A DNA stretch of 64,000 nucleotides from JAXMHQ01 sp046346665 (GTDB taxonomy: Bacteria > Verrucomicrobiota > Verrucomicrobiia > Limisphaerales > JAXMHQ01), in assembly GCA_046346665.1 (NCBI GenBank), contig JAXMHQ010000013.1, positions 1 through 64,000 on the forward strand, given 5' to 3'. Position 1 is the stretch's first letter. The number at the start of each line of letters is the position of its first letter. The notes below the pieces were generated by a model. That model had not been told where the DNA came from. It saw only the letters and a program-made list of their open reading frames with translations, and made no database searches. The translations under genes were made by a program, and so were the position numbers. Positions 42,159-52,323 of the stretch are shown here, piece after piece.

Positions 42159-44750
42159 TTAGTTCGACAGCCGGAAGAACACCGCGCTCTTCGTGTTGTC
42201 GATCGTGACAATCACCGGGCTCGAACCGCCGCCGGGATAATCGGCCCAGGCCGCCCCGGCGAGCGTATTGGTTTTCGCCTGCAGGTGGAACGAGGCGTCG
42301 CTCCAGGACAGCGTGAGCGTACCGGCCGAGTAATTGAACTGCAGCGGCGCGGGAGTCACGACGGCGGGCACCAGCAGGAAGCTGTTCGGATTCACATCGC
42401 CGCTCACGCAGGTGGCGCGAAGCTTGGCCAATCCGCCCAGGGTCAGCGTGGCCGGCAGCCCGTTGTTCGTGTTCACCAGCGGCACCCAGTCGTAGAGATT
42501 GTAGCCGCGGCCGATGGAGGTGAAGGTCCCGAGGTAATTCGTCGTTCCGCCCGAGAGCTTGTCCAGTTGAACCACGCCGGTGAGGCCGGGGCCGGTGGAC
42601 ATGCGGGCGTAGACGGTGAATTTGCCGGACGGATAGTTGTGCGTGTAGTTCAACCAGCCGTTCGTGGACCAGTAGGACACGTTGTAATTGAACGCGAGCG
42701 GGTTCGACAACTGGGCCGCCACCAGCGCCCGCGTGCGCGTGTCGCTGCACAGGTCGGTCGAAATCGTGTCGGTCGACCGCATCCGGAACGGCGCCGTGAG
42801 GGGCGTGAGGACATCGCCGTACCAGCTATCCACACCGCTGCTGCTGGTGGTGTCGAAATAGCTGTTGGGCGCGGCGGCGGAGGTGATGGCCGGGTTGTCG
42901 ACGTACTGGCCGCCGTCGAAGTCGAAGTCTTCCGCCTCGATCATGTAATCCGCCGGGTCGAAGGTGTCGAAGTAATTGGTGATCGCGTGCGAATTCCCGG
43001 CGTTGTCGGTGACGCGGATGACGGCGGTGTAGTTCGTCACGTTGAGCGACAGCGGCGCGCTCACGTTCCAACTGCTCGACGATCCGGTGAACGCGAGGCT
43101 GGTGTTGGTCACTCCGTTCAGGACCAGGACGACGTTGGATTGGTCGATGGAATGCGACGCGCTGGCGACGGTGAACACCATTTTGTTGGTTCCCTGCTGC
43201 AGGGTCGCGCCGTCGGGGTAGACGCCGGTGATGGTCGGGTCCTCGGCGTTGACCGGGACCAGCATGAAGAAGTTGAGGTTGCCGCCCGAACCCGCGGTGA
43301 CGCGGAGCGTGGTGACGCCCGAGAGGGTGACGGCGACGCGGTTGCCGTTGGCATCGGTCAGCGGCACGTAGAAGTAGCTGCCCCAGCCGGACGCCGGGAA
43401 CCGGAACGCGCCGAGCGGCGAGAGGGTCTGGGAAGTCGTGCCCCAGCCGCCGGTGACGAGGGACATCGGGATGCTGGCCGTGGCGCCGTTGCCGTAGGAA
43501 ACGCGCCCGACGATGTTATAAGTGCCGGCGGGGAAGTTCCGGGTGTAATTCACCCATTCGCTCTGCTGGTAACTGCTGAGCCCGACGTTGTCGCCGCCGA
43601 AGAACGAGGCGCCGTCGAACCAGCCCACCTGGTAATCGGGCACGCCCGCGTCCACGTATTTCTTGCGCGATTTGTCGCCGGTCACCTGCGTGGCCATGGT
43701 ATCCGCGCTGCGATATTCGAACACGGCGCCGTTGGCGATGCCGGTGTAGTCGTGGTAATCCACGTCGTAGGTCCCGGTCACCCCGAAGTAACTGCCGCTG
43801 ACGGGGGTGTTGGACAGGACGGGCGTGTTGGTGTATTGCCGGGAATTATAATCGTAATCCTCGCCTTCCCACGAGAACAGCGGGTTGTAGGTGTCGAAGG
43901 TGACCGAGGCGACGGCGTTGAGGTTCGCGGAGTCGGTCACCGTGATTGCGGCGGTATGGGCCGCGTTCTGGGTGAGTCCGGAATAGCTGACGCTCACGCT
44001 GGGAGTCCCGGCGCCGGTAATCGCCAGGCTGCCCGAAATGTCCACGCCGTCCAGGATCACCTTGATGCCCGAGGCGTTGATCGCGACGGCCGACGTGGCG
44101 GTGAACGAGAATTTATTCGTGGCCTGCCAGAGCAGGTCGCCGTTCGGATAAATGTTGGAAATCACCGGCGGATTGATCGGCGCGGACAGGCTGGCGTTTT
44201 CGAACCAGACACTGCCGCCGACGCCGTCGGGCATCGCCGAGGCAAACTCGACTTTCACCTTCACCGTGCCGGCGGGAGACGTGGCCACGAGGGTGTAATT
44301 GGACCAGGGATGTGCGATGTCGTAGAGCCCGCCGTATTCCGCCGGGTCGACCGTGTTGCGCGTGGCGCTGCTGATCGTGGCGTCGGAAGCGTCGAGGAAG
44401 AACAGGGTCATCCGGCCCGTCGGCAGCCACCAGGCGTCGGCGCCGCTCAGGACGTTCAGCGTGTAGGTGATGCCCTCCGCCCCGCCGATCGTCTGGTAAA
44501 ATCCGCCCGCGCCGTTATACCAGTTGTTTCCGCAAACGAGATAATACGAACTGTCGTAGGTGACGGTCCCGTTGTTCTCGTGGTTGGCCCAGCCGGTGTT
44601 CCAGCTCCAGGCGGTCCAAGCGGTCGGATTCGCGCCGGACGCCGGGTCGTTGAAGTTCCCGTTGACCAGGAGTTCCGTGGCCGTGGCGTTCGCCCCTGCC
44701 GCAAGGAGAGAAGCAAGCGCGAGTTGTTTGAGGGATTTGAGCATGTTCAT
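42159..44750 (-). CDS. Secreted protein with two CBM6-like domains, function unknown
   Basis: The 863-residue protein starts at ATG 44750 with a signal peptide (LKSLKQLALASLLAAGANA). The first domain (TELLVNGNFNDP) resembles a CBM4/9-type jelly roll. Ig-like regions (about 200-285 and 520-590) separate two homologous CBM6-like units: FSWEGEDYDYNSRQYTN at about 290-480 and YMIEAEDFDFDGGQYVDN at about 605-785. Each continues with a WVNYTRNFPAG or WLNYTHNYPSG motif and a GxYNxVxRVS-type strand. No catalytic domain is seen. It ends in an ASFHLQAKTNTLAG ... VFFRLSN tail. It probably binds polysaccharide for the neighbouring GH30 enzyme. Confidence 0.78.
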   Translation of the reverse strand: MNMLKSLKQLALASLLAAGANATATELLVNGNFNDPASGANPTAWTAWSWNTGWANHENNGTVTYDSSYYLVCGNNWYNGAGGFYQTIGGAEGITYTLNVLSGADAWWLPTGRMTLFFLDASDATISSATRNTVDPAEYGGLYDIAHPWSNYTLVATSPAGTVKVKVEFASAMPDGVGGSVWFENASLSAPINPPVISNIYPNGDLLWQATNKFSFTATSAVAINASGIKVILDGVDISGSLAITGAGTPSVSVSYSGLTQNAAHTAAITVTDSANLNAVASVTFDTYNPLFSWEGEDYDYNSRQYTNTPVLSNTPVSGSYFGVTGTYDVDYHDYTGIANGAVFEYRSADTMATQVTGDKSRKKYVDAGVPDYQVGWFDGASFFGGDNVGLSSYQQSEWVNYTRNFPAGTYNIVGRVSYGNGATASIPMSLVTGGWGTTSQTLSPLGAFRFPASGWGSYFYVPLTDANGNRVAVTLSGVTTLRVTAGSGGNLNFFMLVPVNAEDPTITGVYPDGATLQQGTNKMVFTVASASHSIDQSNVVLVLNGVTNTSLAFTGSSSSWNVSAPLSLNVTNYTAVIRVTDNAGNSHAITNYFDTFDPADYMIEAEDFDFDGGQYVDNPAITSAAAPNSYFDTTSSSGVDSWYGDVLTPLTAPFRMRSTDTISTDLCSDTRTRALVAAQLSNPLAFNYNVSYWSTNGWLNYTHNYPSGKFTVYARMSTGPGLTGVVQLDKLSGGTTNYLGTFTSIGRGYNLYDWVPLVNTNNGLPATLTLGGLAKLRATCVSGDVNPNSFLLVPAVVTPAPLQFNYSAGTLTLSWSDASFHLQAKTNTLAGAAWADYPGGGSSPVIVTIDNTKSAVFFRLSN

Positions 44751-44990
44751 AGCACGTCTAGAATTACTGTTGTCGAAACGACGATGATCACCCGTTGACT
44801 CGCCTGCTCCCGCCCGACCGCACATTCTGGCCCGGCTCGTCGGTGATACAGCATTACCGTAACAGCCCGGCCCGCGCGCCACATCCCTCTTTGGAGGGAG
44901 AAAGGGGAAAGCCTTTTGACATGCCCGGCGATTTGAGTTCTCCTGATTGCATTCGAGTCAGCGGAATTTCCGTTGAACCGGGATGGATTG

Positions 44991-47246
44991 ATGAAGATGA
45001 CGGTCAACCGGAGTGGCGGATGCTGGCGGAGGAGGCTCCGCCCGGTTCGCGCAGGCCTGGTTTATTGCGCGGTCCTGCTGGCCGGCCGCGCCGCCACGCT
45101 GCACGCCGACCTGCTCACGAACGTCTCCGATATTCTTTCCCTGTCCGAAAAGCAGGCCAACGAAATGCACCCGGTGCAAATCACCGGCGTCGTCACCGCC
45201 GCCGATCCGAACTGGACCGGACAGTTCATCGTCCAGGATGCCACCGGCGGAATCTTCGCCGATCTGCGGTCGACGGAACATCCCGTGCCCGGCGACATCG
45301 TCGAAGTCTCCGGGCTCACCCTGCCGGGCGCATACGCCCCGATCATCGGCTGGCCCAAATGGCGCAAGCTCGGCACCGGCCCGCTCCCAAAAGCGCTGCC
45401 CGTCCCGATCGAACAACTCATGTCCGGCATCCGCGACGGCCAGCGCGTTGTGGTCAGCGGCATCGTCCGAAACATCATTCCGTTCGGAAAAAACGAGTAT
45501 CACCTGTTCCTGTCGGCGGACGCCTACCGGCTGCGGGTGCTGTCGGCGATTCCCGCGGGGCAGGATCCGCTGAAGCTGGTGGGCGCGCGGGTGCGGGTCG
45601 AGGGCACCGCGACCGCGTCGTACAACGCGGCGCTGCGGCACCTGCTCTCGATCAACATTTTTGTCCCGGACGTTTCGGGCCTGGTCATCGAGGACCTCGA
45701 GGCGGTCAATCCGTTTCAACAGGCTGTGCTCCCCTTGAACAGCATCGCCCAGTATCGCCGGGACATTCTGCCCGGCAAACGCGTTCATGTCCGGGGCGTG
45801 GTGACGTTGAAACGCGACGGGCAGGATTTCTTCATCCAGGACGAGACCGGGGGCATGCACGTGGAAAGCCTGCAGGTGCAGCCGATGCACCCGGGCGACG
45901 AGGTCGACGTGGTCGGCTTTCCCGAGTTCGACAATTTTCTGCCGGTGCTGAGGGACTCGGTTTACTCCGTCACGGGCACGAACCAGGCCAGGCGCGTCGA
46001 GGCGATCCCGGCGGAGATCCGGGATATCCGGGCGGGGTTTCATCATGCCGACCTGGTGACAATGAAAGCGAAGCTGCTGGATCACAGCCTGCGGCACATT
46101 CCCGCCCGCACGAAGGGGCCGGGCACGTTCCGAACGACGCTCGTGCTGCAGCAGGATGACCAGTTGTTCACCGCCGAAGCCGAGGGCCCCCAGAGCGACA
46201 CTTCCCTCGTGGACATCCCCGTCGGCAGCATCCTGTCCATCACCGGCGTCTGCTTCACCTATCTCGACGACGATTACCACCTCAAATCGTTCCAGCTCCT
46301 CATGCCGGACACCGGGCGGTTCCAGTTGATCCAGAAGCCGAGCTGGCTGACGGCGAAGCGGTTGTTGATCGGGCTGGGCAGCCTCACCGCGGTGCTGCTG
46401 GTCGCCGTAACTTGGATCGTCATGGTGCTCAAGAGAAACAGCATGCTGCGGGAATCGATCCGCCAAAAGGAAGCCGCCCAGAACGCGCTGCAGGAGGCGA
46501 ACGACCGGCTCGACGAACGCGTGCGGGAACGCACGGAACAGCTCAAGTTTCAAATCACCGCGCGCAAGGAATCGGAACTCCAGTTCAAGGCCGTGCTGGG
46601 CGAACGCACCCGGCTCGCGCAGGAGCTCCACGACACCCTGGAACAATCCCTCACCGGCATCGCCCTGCAACTGGACGCCTCCGCCAAGCTGTTCGAACCC
46701 AAACCCGGCACTGCCAAACATCATTTGGGCCTCGCCCGAAACCTTGTCTCCCAAAGCCAGGTCGACGTCCGCCGCTCGATCTGGGACCTCCGCTCCCGCG
46801 CCCTGCAGCAGTTCGATCTCTCCAGCGCCCTCGGATCCAGCGGCAAACAAATCACCAGCGGCACCGGGATCCGGTTTGAAATCCGGACCAAAGGCCAGAC
46901 CGCGCCGCTCCCGGAGATCGTGGAGGAAAACCTGCTGCGCATTGCGCAGGAGGCGATGACGAACGTCATCAAGCATTCCGGCGCCACGCTGGCGGAGATT
47001 GAACTGGATTTCGGCCCCAAGAGCGTGTCGCTGGAGATCCGGGACAACGGCCGCGGATTCACTCAACAGGACCGGCCCGGCCCCGCCGAGGGCCACTTCG
47101 GACTGCAAGGCATGGTGGAACGCGCCAACCGCCTCAACGCCCGGCTGACCATCGAGAGCCACCACGGCACCACCATCCGCATCCAGGTCAACCTCGACCA
47201 GGAATGGCAGCCCGGCGAATCGAACGGAACCCCCCTTTCAACGTGA
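44991..47246 (+). CDS. Sensor histidine kinase, NarL-partner type, with OB-fold-like periplasmic sensor
   Basis: The protein has about 751 residues. ATG 44991 is used (a TTG at 44973 is in frame). After a signal segment (VYCAVLLAGRAATLHA) come two similar beta-rich units: VQITGVVTAADPNWTGQFIV followed by QDATGGIFADL, and RVHVRGVVTLKRDGQDFFIQ followed by DETGGMHVE. These OB-fold-like sensors are found in Verrucomicrobiota two-component proteins. One membrane helix (LLIGLGSLTAVLLVAVTWIV, about 465-485) leads through a coiled coil to HisKA_3 with RTRLAQELHDTLEQSLTG (phospho-His in ELHD) and an HATPase (EEAMTNVIKHS-like NVIKHSGA, DNGRGF, GLQGM). It overlaps its response regulator in GTGA. Confidence 0.9.
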   Translation: MKMTVNRSGGCWRRRLRPVRAGLVYCAVLLAGRAATLHADLLTNVSDILSLSEKQANEMHPVQITGVVTAADPNWTGQFIVQDATGGIFADLRSTEHPVPGDIVEVSGLTLPGAYAPIIGWPKWRKLGTGPLPKALPVPIEQLMSGIRDGQRVVVSGIVRNIIPFGKNEYHLFLSADAYRLRVLSAIPAGQDPLKLVGARVRVEGTATASYNAALRHLLSINIFVPDVSGLVIEDLEAVNPFQQAVLPLNSIAQYRRDILPGKRVHVRGVVTLKRDGQDFFIQDETGGMHVESLQVQPMHPGDEVDVVGFPEFDNFLPVLRDSVYSVTGTNQARRVEAIPAEIRDIRAGFHHADLVTMKAKLLDHSLRHIPARTKGPGTFRTTLVLQQDDQLFTAEAEGPQSDTSLVDIPVGSILSITGVCFTYLDDDYHLKSFQLLMPDTGRFQLIQKPSWLTAKRLLIGLGSLTAVLLVAVTWIVMVLKRNSMLRESIRQKEAAQNALQEANDRLDERVRERTEQLKFQITARKESELQFKAVLGERTRLAQELHDTLEQSLTGIALQLDASAKLFEPKPGTAKHHLGLARNLVSQSQVDVRRSIWDLRSRALQQFDLSSALGSSGKQITSGTGIRFEIRTKGQTAPLPEIVEENLLRIAQEAMTNVIKHSGATLAEIELDFGPKSVSLEIRDNGRGFTQQDRPGPAEGHFGLQGMVERANRLNARLTIESHHGTTIRIQVNLDQEWQPGESNGTPLST

Positions 47247-47887
47247 AAGCAAAAAAAATCAGGATCCTGATCGCGGACGACCACTTCGTCGTGCGCATGG
47301 GATTGATGGCCATCATCAACACCGAACCGGACATGGAAGTGGTCGGAGAAGCCGCCGACGGATTCCAGGTTGTCGAACTGTGCGAGAAGCTGAAGCCGGA
47401 CCTGGTCCTGATGGACCTGAGCATGCCCCGGAAGGACGGCATCGCCGCGGCGATCGACATTTTCAAGGCGCAAAGCGCCGTCCGGGTTCTCATGCTGACC
47501 ACGTTCGACGGGGACACGGACATTCACCGCGCCCTGGAAGCCGGCATCCAGGGTTACATTCTGAAGAGCACATCGGGCGACCAGCTCATCCCGGCGTTGC
47601 GGGCCGTTGCGGCGGGCCAGAAATGGATTCCCAGCGACGTCGCGAAGCGGCTGGAATCGCGGAATCTTTACGACGAACTGACGCCGCGCGAATTGCAGGT
47701 GCTGCAGCAAATGGCCCGCGGCCTGGCCAACAAGGAAATCGCCGACGTGCTCAAGATCACCGGCTACACCGCGAAGGACCATACCAAGAGCATCCTCAGC
47801 AAACTCGGCGTCGCGGACCGGACCGAGGCCGTCACCGTCGCCCTTCGCCGCGGCATCATCCGGCTCGAACAGGAACAGGCGGGCTGA
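47243..47887 (+). CDS. NarL/LuxR-family response regulator
   Basis: The 214-residue regulator starts at GTG 47243, overlapping the kinase stop. The receiver domain (IRILIADDHFVVRMGLM; phospho-acceptor Asp in LVLMDLSMPRKDG; Lys in GYILKST) is followed by a LuxR-type helix-turn-helix (LTPRELQVLQQMARGLANKE, then IADVLKITGYTAKDHTKSIL). It forms a pair with the preceding kinase and probably controls the flanking polysaccharide genes on either side. That target set is inferred from position. Confidence 0.93.
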   Translation: MKAKKIRILIADDHFVVRMGLMAIINTEPDMEVVGEAADGFQVVELCEKLKPDLVLMDLSMPRKDGIAAAIDIFKAQSAVRVLMLTTFDGDTDIHRALEAGIQGYILKSTSGDQLIPALRAVAAGQKWIPSDVAKRLESRNLYDELTPRELQVLQQMARGLANKEIADVLKITGYTAKDHTKSILSKLGVADRTEAVTVALRRGIIRLEQEQAG

Positions 47888-47896
47888 CCCGGGCAG

Positions 47897-47963
47897 CCGC
47901 GATTCTCAAATCGCGGAGGTTTGGAAAATGCCGCCGACCGCGATCTGACGATCGCTGCTACGG
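47897..47963. repeat. Two CCGCGAT-type palindromes between convergent genes
   Basis: GCCGCGATTCTCAAATCGCGG (split) lies at 47897-47916. CCGCGATCTGACGATCGC with TGCTACGG lies at 47938-47963. They end four bases before the GH2 stop and start nine after the regulator stop, a position suited to bidirectional termination. Confidence 0.65.
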
Positions 47964-47967
47964 AACC

Positions 47968-50900
47968 TCATGGCCCAAGCTGTTTGACCCTATAAAACCG
48001 CAGGTTCGCTCCCGGCCCGAGCGGGGGCGGATTGGCGACGCTCCCCGTGTCCTGCCAGCTTGCCAGGCTGGCGTTGTTCGTGATCGTCCCCGCCGTCTGC
48101 CAGGCGGAGGCCCACAGGTTCGAGGAAATTTGGACTTCGTAGCGGTTGCCCGCCACCGCCAGCCATTGCAGGGTGGCGGCTTGCTGGGCCGGGTTCACCG
48201 AAATGCCCGTGATCCGCAATTCGTCCGCCGGCGAAATCTGGACCTGGTCGAAATAGGCGTTCCGATCCTCCGGCGGCGCGTAGGCATCGTTCAGAAAAGC
48301 CAGGCCGACCGCGTGCGTTCCGGCCGGGACGCTGATCGACACGAGGTAATGCGCCATCCCGGTGGTGGTGAGAAACCAATTCGTTTTCAACACGCCGTCA
48401 ATCGTGATCCCGATCTGCGGCAGCACGCCCAGCGCCCCCGTGCCCCCCGCCACCACGTCGAACACGTAATTGCCCGCGGTGGAGAAATTCACCGCGGTTT
48501 GGATGCGCCCGTCGCTGTAGGCCTGGAAAAGCCCGCCGGAAATATTCCACGCGCTGATGTTCACGTTGGTCATCGTCTCCGCCTGCACCGTGACCGCCAG
48601 CCGGGACCGGAAGCTCGCGCCGAGTCCCGTCAGCAGGCTGCTGATGTAACGCGACGCCTTCACGGAATTCTGAGTTTCGACGTCCCAGGCGATCTCGTCC
48701 AGGAGGAGGACGCCGGCGCCGGATTTCAATTGCGCGAGGCATCCCGGGCGCGACAGCAGAATCGCCGGGCCGCTGCCGGTGTCCTGCCCCCATTGCACCT
48801 GTTCGAGGTAGAGATTGCGGTCTTCCGGCGGCGCGTAGGCGTCGTTGTCGTAGGACAACTCGAGTTCGTGCGTGCCGGCGGTGAGATCGGCGCTCAACGA
48901 ATACCAGGCCAGTTGCGGCGACGGCACCGTGACGGTGTCCATCGCCCGCCCGTCAATCTTCAGCGACAATTGCGGCCATCCGCCCAGCGCGGGCGTGCCG
49001 CTGGCGGAGACGTTGAAGAGGTAGGTGCCCGCGTGCGGCACCATGATGTTCTGCGCGGCGTAGCCGTCCGACCACAGCAGCCACCCCGCCCCGCTCACCC
49101 CGCCGCTGGTATGGATCGGCATGGCTTTCACCTGGATCGTGCTGTAGCTGGACAGATTGAAATGGTTGCGGTAATAGCGGGCCGCCAGGTTGGTGGACAA
49201 CACCTCCGCCGTGTCCCCGTTCGCCGGCGTCGCAATCCAGTGCAAATCGTGATTCAAAATCTTCACCACCGCGTTCGTCGCCTCGCGCTTCCACACCTGG
49301 GCCACCACACCGTCCGACGCCTCCAGGCCGGGAAAAAGATTCGATTGAATCGCGGCGAGGAAGTTTGAATCGGGATGGTGCGCGAGGATTTTTCCGCCGC
49401 CCGCGAGGTAATTGGAGATGGAACCGATCTGCGCCGCCGCTTCCTGCCAGGTGGAGGAGCCGCCCGCGAGAACCAGGACGGGGTTGACGGCGGGATCCAG
49501 AGCCGACAGCCGGCCCGAGACGTTTTCCGCGACCAGTCCGAGCTGCAACAACCGGGCTGCGGCCGCGGAATTGGTGTCCGCCGCGATCGCCGTGCCCGTG
49601 GCGAGCGCCAGGTGCGCCGCGCCCGGCGCGCAGTAATTCAACAGCCGCTGCAACAGCACGCCCGCCATCGGCTCGATGTCAAATCGATCCGCCAGCAGCC
49701 ACTGCGAACACAGCACCCCGCCGCGACCGAGCGGCACTTCCACCGCGGCGGCCGATTCGAGCCCCTGCACGGAACCGATCCAGGACACGACGCGGAAATT
49801 GCCCTGGGAAGGCGCGGCGATGGAATTGCTGACGATGCGATGGTCGGGCGCCCACCAGCGCAGGTCGGCGCTGTCGAGCCCCTGGCAGACCGGGTGATCC
49901 GGATTCGGAAACGCAAAGCTGGCGTCCTGGTTCTGGAGTTGCAGTCCGCCGGGCATCCAGGCCGGGTAACTGGCCTGGTCCAGCACCAGCACCCAACCGC
50001 CCTGCCCCGCAAACGCCTGCCACTTCCCCGCCACCGTGTCCACGCCAACCTTCGGGATGGCGTCCGGGGCCAGCGCATTTTTCCCCACCACGAGCAGGTT
50101 GAACCGGGAATAATCCGCCGTCTGAAGATCTGTTATATTCGTGTAAGGAATTCCAAACCTGGAAAACAACGCGGCCGTCGAGCCCTGCGGATCGTACAGC
50201 GCCGGCTTCACGCCCGCGGGCAACACAAGCGTCGTCCGGGGCAACGCCCGGTAATCCAGCGAATTCGTGAACCGAACGGCTCCCGGATCGCTGACCTCGA
50301 GTTGCAGCGAGAACGGGCCGGGATACGGAGGCGCCGTGAAGGCGATCGTGTTTTCCTCCCGGCCCGCCGCGGGCACGGTAAACAACGCCGACTGCCAGCC
50401 GCCGCCCGCGCTCCAGCGGAGGGTCAACTGCTCCGGTTGAAATCGGTCGTTGTAAACCCGCACGGTGCGCGAAATGTTGTCCCCGATGAAAAAGTGCGCG
50501 TTGTTTTCGTCCACGAATGCCGCGTTCGGCGCGTAAGCCGCCTTTTGCGACTGGTAAAGCAGGTTGGAATCGGGATGCAGATCGAACAGGCCCGGCGTGA
50601 CGGACGGATCCTCGAACTCGGTCCACGGCCCCATCGCGCTGACGCCATAGGCGCGGAACGCCTCGATTTGCGTCCGCCAGGTCTGCGCCTTCGCCAGCGT
50701 GCGATAATAGGTCGGGTCCGAATAGGCCTCGTCGCCGAACAGGATCGTGAACACACCGTCCGCCGTTCCCGGCACCCAAAGAAATTCACCGATGTAAAGC
50801 GGCTTGGCCCGGTCCCAGGTCCATTGCCCGCCCGGCACCCAGTTTCTCGGAATCGGCTGGTTCATCCACCACGCCGCATTAGGCCAGACGGGAAAATCCG

Positions 50901-52323
50901 GGAACTCATGCGGATAATGCAATCCCACCGCGTCCGCAACGCCGCCCGGGTCAAGATCCGCCTCGTAGGTGATTGGGCGGGTGGGATCGATCGCTTTGAC
51001 CTGGCGCCCGAGTTCGGCCAGCTCGGCTTCGGTGCCCGAATAGAGCGACGCTCCGCCGCAGTGCAGGATTTCGTTTTCGAGGCTCCAGAGGACGATGGAC
51101 GGGTGATTGCGATCGCGCCGGACGGCAGCGGCGAGGTGCCGGGAGTAATTCGTCCAGAACACGGTGTTTTCAAGCTGGTACGCGGCCGGGTCGCACCACA
51201 CCGCCGCCTCCTCGACCACCAGCAAGCCCAGTTCATCGGCGATGGCGTACCAGGGTTCGTCCCACGGCTGCGTGTGGAACCGGATGGCCACGTTGTTGCC
51301 ATCCTTCACCTGCTGCAGCACCGTGCGAATCTGATTCGTGTCCTGCAACGTCTCCGGCGGCCATGTCGCGGTCGCCAGAAGGTGAATCTTCGTGCCGTTC
51401 AAATAGAAATCGGGCCCCTGGCACCAGAGCTCGCGGAATCCAAAACGGTTGGTCAACTGATCTCCACTTGTCGCCGCGGCAAGGGTTGTTTGGAGCTGGT
51501 AAAGATGCGGATCCAGGTGGCTCCAGAGATGCGCGTTCGTCCATGCCGCCGAAATGTCCACCTGCAGATTGGTCCCGGCGGGCACGACGACCTGCAGCGG
51601 CGGCAGTTCCAGCGCGACCGCGGCGCCGTCCAGGACGCGGTTCGTCAGCGTGACGGATTGCGCGGTCCCGGTGTCGTTGTCGACCGTGATCCGGGCCGTG
51701 ACCCGGTTGGACCGGACGGAGGGCATCACGAACACATCGCTGATCGACACGGGCGGCAGGCTGCGGAGGGTGACGGGCTGCCAGATGCCGTATTGATCGT
51801 AGCGACCGCCGATGGGCGCCAGGATTTTGTCGTGGACGAACCGGCGGGGCTCCTGTCCGGAAGGCATTGCGCTGAAATCGACCGCCGACGCAAATGTGGC
51901 CGTCCAATCCGTGACGCCCACGATGAGTTCATTGGTCTGGCCGGGCATGGCCGCGGAGGTGGCGTCGATCTCGAACGGCTCGTAGCCGTTGAGGTAGCTG
52001 CCGAGAAAGACGCCGTTGAGCCAGATTTGCGAATTGTATTTCACCCCGCCGAAACGCAACCGGAGCTGGGTGCCGGCCATGGCGGAGGGAACCGTGAAAG
52101 TGCGCCGGAACCAGGCGTGCTCGTATTGCCAGCCGGTCAGGAAGCCCGGAACGGTCGTGGTCTGCCACTGGTTCGTGGGCGGATAGATCAACTGGCTCAC
52201 TTTCTGAAACTGCCACGCGCCTCCAAGGTCCAGTTCGGACCGCGCGGCATGGGCGCGAACGGGAATAAAGAGGGAGAAAAGAAGCGAAATGAGCAGGGCC
52301 TGAATACAGCGTTTGGCGCTCAT
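47968..52323 (-). CDS. Large secreted GH2 glycosidase with xylan-binding-like C-terminal modules
   Basis: The 1451-residue protein has a signal peptide (QALLISLLFSLFIPVRAHA). Sugar-binding (residues 30-200), Ig-like (200-310) and TIM-barrel (310-620) GH2 domains follow. Glu418 (LWSLENEIL) is the likely acid/base and Glu513 (LYIGEFLW) the nucleophile. A long middle region (700-1000) contains a glutamine-amidotransferase-like trimer-fold segment. Two homologous modules at about 1060-1180 and 1240-1360 share the motif YDNDAYAPPEDRNLY/FLNDAYAPPEDRNAY, which resembles calcium-dependent xylan-binding CBM60/36 domains. The tail is RYEVQISSNLWASAW. GH2 specificity (galactosidase, mannosidase, glucuronidase) cannot be told. 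Convergent with the NarL-type pair. Confidence 0.87.
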   Translation of the reverse strand: MSAKRCIQALLISLLFSLFIPVRAHAARSELDLGGAWQFQKVSQLIYPPTNQWQTTTVPGFLTGWQYEHAWFRRTFTVPSAMAGTQLRLRFGGVKYNSQIWLNGVFLGSYLNGYEPFEIDATSAAMPGQTNELIVGVTDWTATFASAVDFSAMPSGQEPRRFVHDKILAPIGGRYDQYGIWQPVTLRSLPPVSISDVFVMPSVRSNRVTARITVDNDTGTAQSVTLTNRVLDGAAVALELPPLQVVVPAGTNLQVDISAAWTNAHLWSHLDPHLYQLQTTLAAATSGDQLTNRFGFRELWCQGPDFYLNGTKIHLLATATWPPETLQDTNQIRTVLQQVKDGNNVAIRFHTQPWDEPWYAIADELGLLVVEEAAVWCDPAAYQLENTVFWTNYSRHLAAAVRRDRNHPSIVLWSLENEILHCGGASLYSGTEAELAELGRQVKAIDPTRPITYEADLDPGGVADAVGLHYPHEFPDFPVWPNAAWWMNQPIPRNWVPGGQWTWDRAKPLYIGEFLWVPGTADGVFTILFGDEAYSDPTYYRTLAKAQTWRTQIEAFRAYGVSAMGPWTEFEDPSVTPGLFDLHPDSNLLYQSQKAAYAPNAAFVDENNAHFFIGDNISRTVRVYNDRFQPEQLTLRWSAGGGWQSALFTVPAAGREENTIAFTAPPYPGPFSLQLEVSDPGAVRFTNSLDYRALPRTTLVLPAGVKPALYDPQGSTAALFSRFGIPYTNITDLQTADYSRFNLLVVGKNALAPDAIPKVGVDTVAGKWQAFAGQGGWVLVLDQASYPAWMPGGLQLQNQDASFAFPNPDHPVCQGLDSADLRWWAPDHRIVSNSIAAPSQGNFRVVSWIGSVQGLESAAAVEVPLGRGGVLCSQWLLADRFDIEPMAGVLLQRLLNYCAPGAAHLALATGTAIAADTNSAAAARLLQLGLVAENVSGRLSALDPAVNPVLVLAGGSSTWQEAAAQIGSISNYLAGGGKILAHHPDSNFLAAIQSNLFPGLEASDGVVAQVWKREATNAVVKILNHDLHWIATPANGDTAEVLSTNLAARYYRNHFNLSSYSTIQVKAMPIHTSGGVSGAGWLLWSDGYAAQNIMVPHAGTYLFNVSASGTPALGGWPQLSLKIDGRAMDTVTVPSPQLAWYSLSADLTAGTHELELSYDNDAYAPPEDRNLYLEQVQWGQDTGSGPAILLSRPGCLAQLKSGAGVLLLDEIAWDVETQNSVKASRYISSLLTGLGASFRSRLAVTVQAETMTNVNISAWNISGGLFQAYSDGRIQTAVNFSTAGNYVFDVVAGGTGALGVLPQIGITIDGVLKTNWFLTTTGMAHYLVSISVPAGTHAVGLAFLNDAYAPPEDRNAYFDQVQISPADELRITGISVNPAQQAATLQWLAVAGNRYEVQISSNLWASAWQTAGTITNNASLASWQDTGSVANPPPLGPGANLRFYRVKQLGP

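Noticed and set aside
42015..44798. Plus-strand open frame of 927 codons opposite the CBM6-like protein
   Set aside because: Composition typical of an antisense shadow; the opposite strand has a signal peptide and clear domains.
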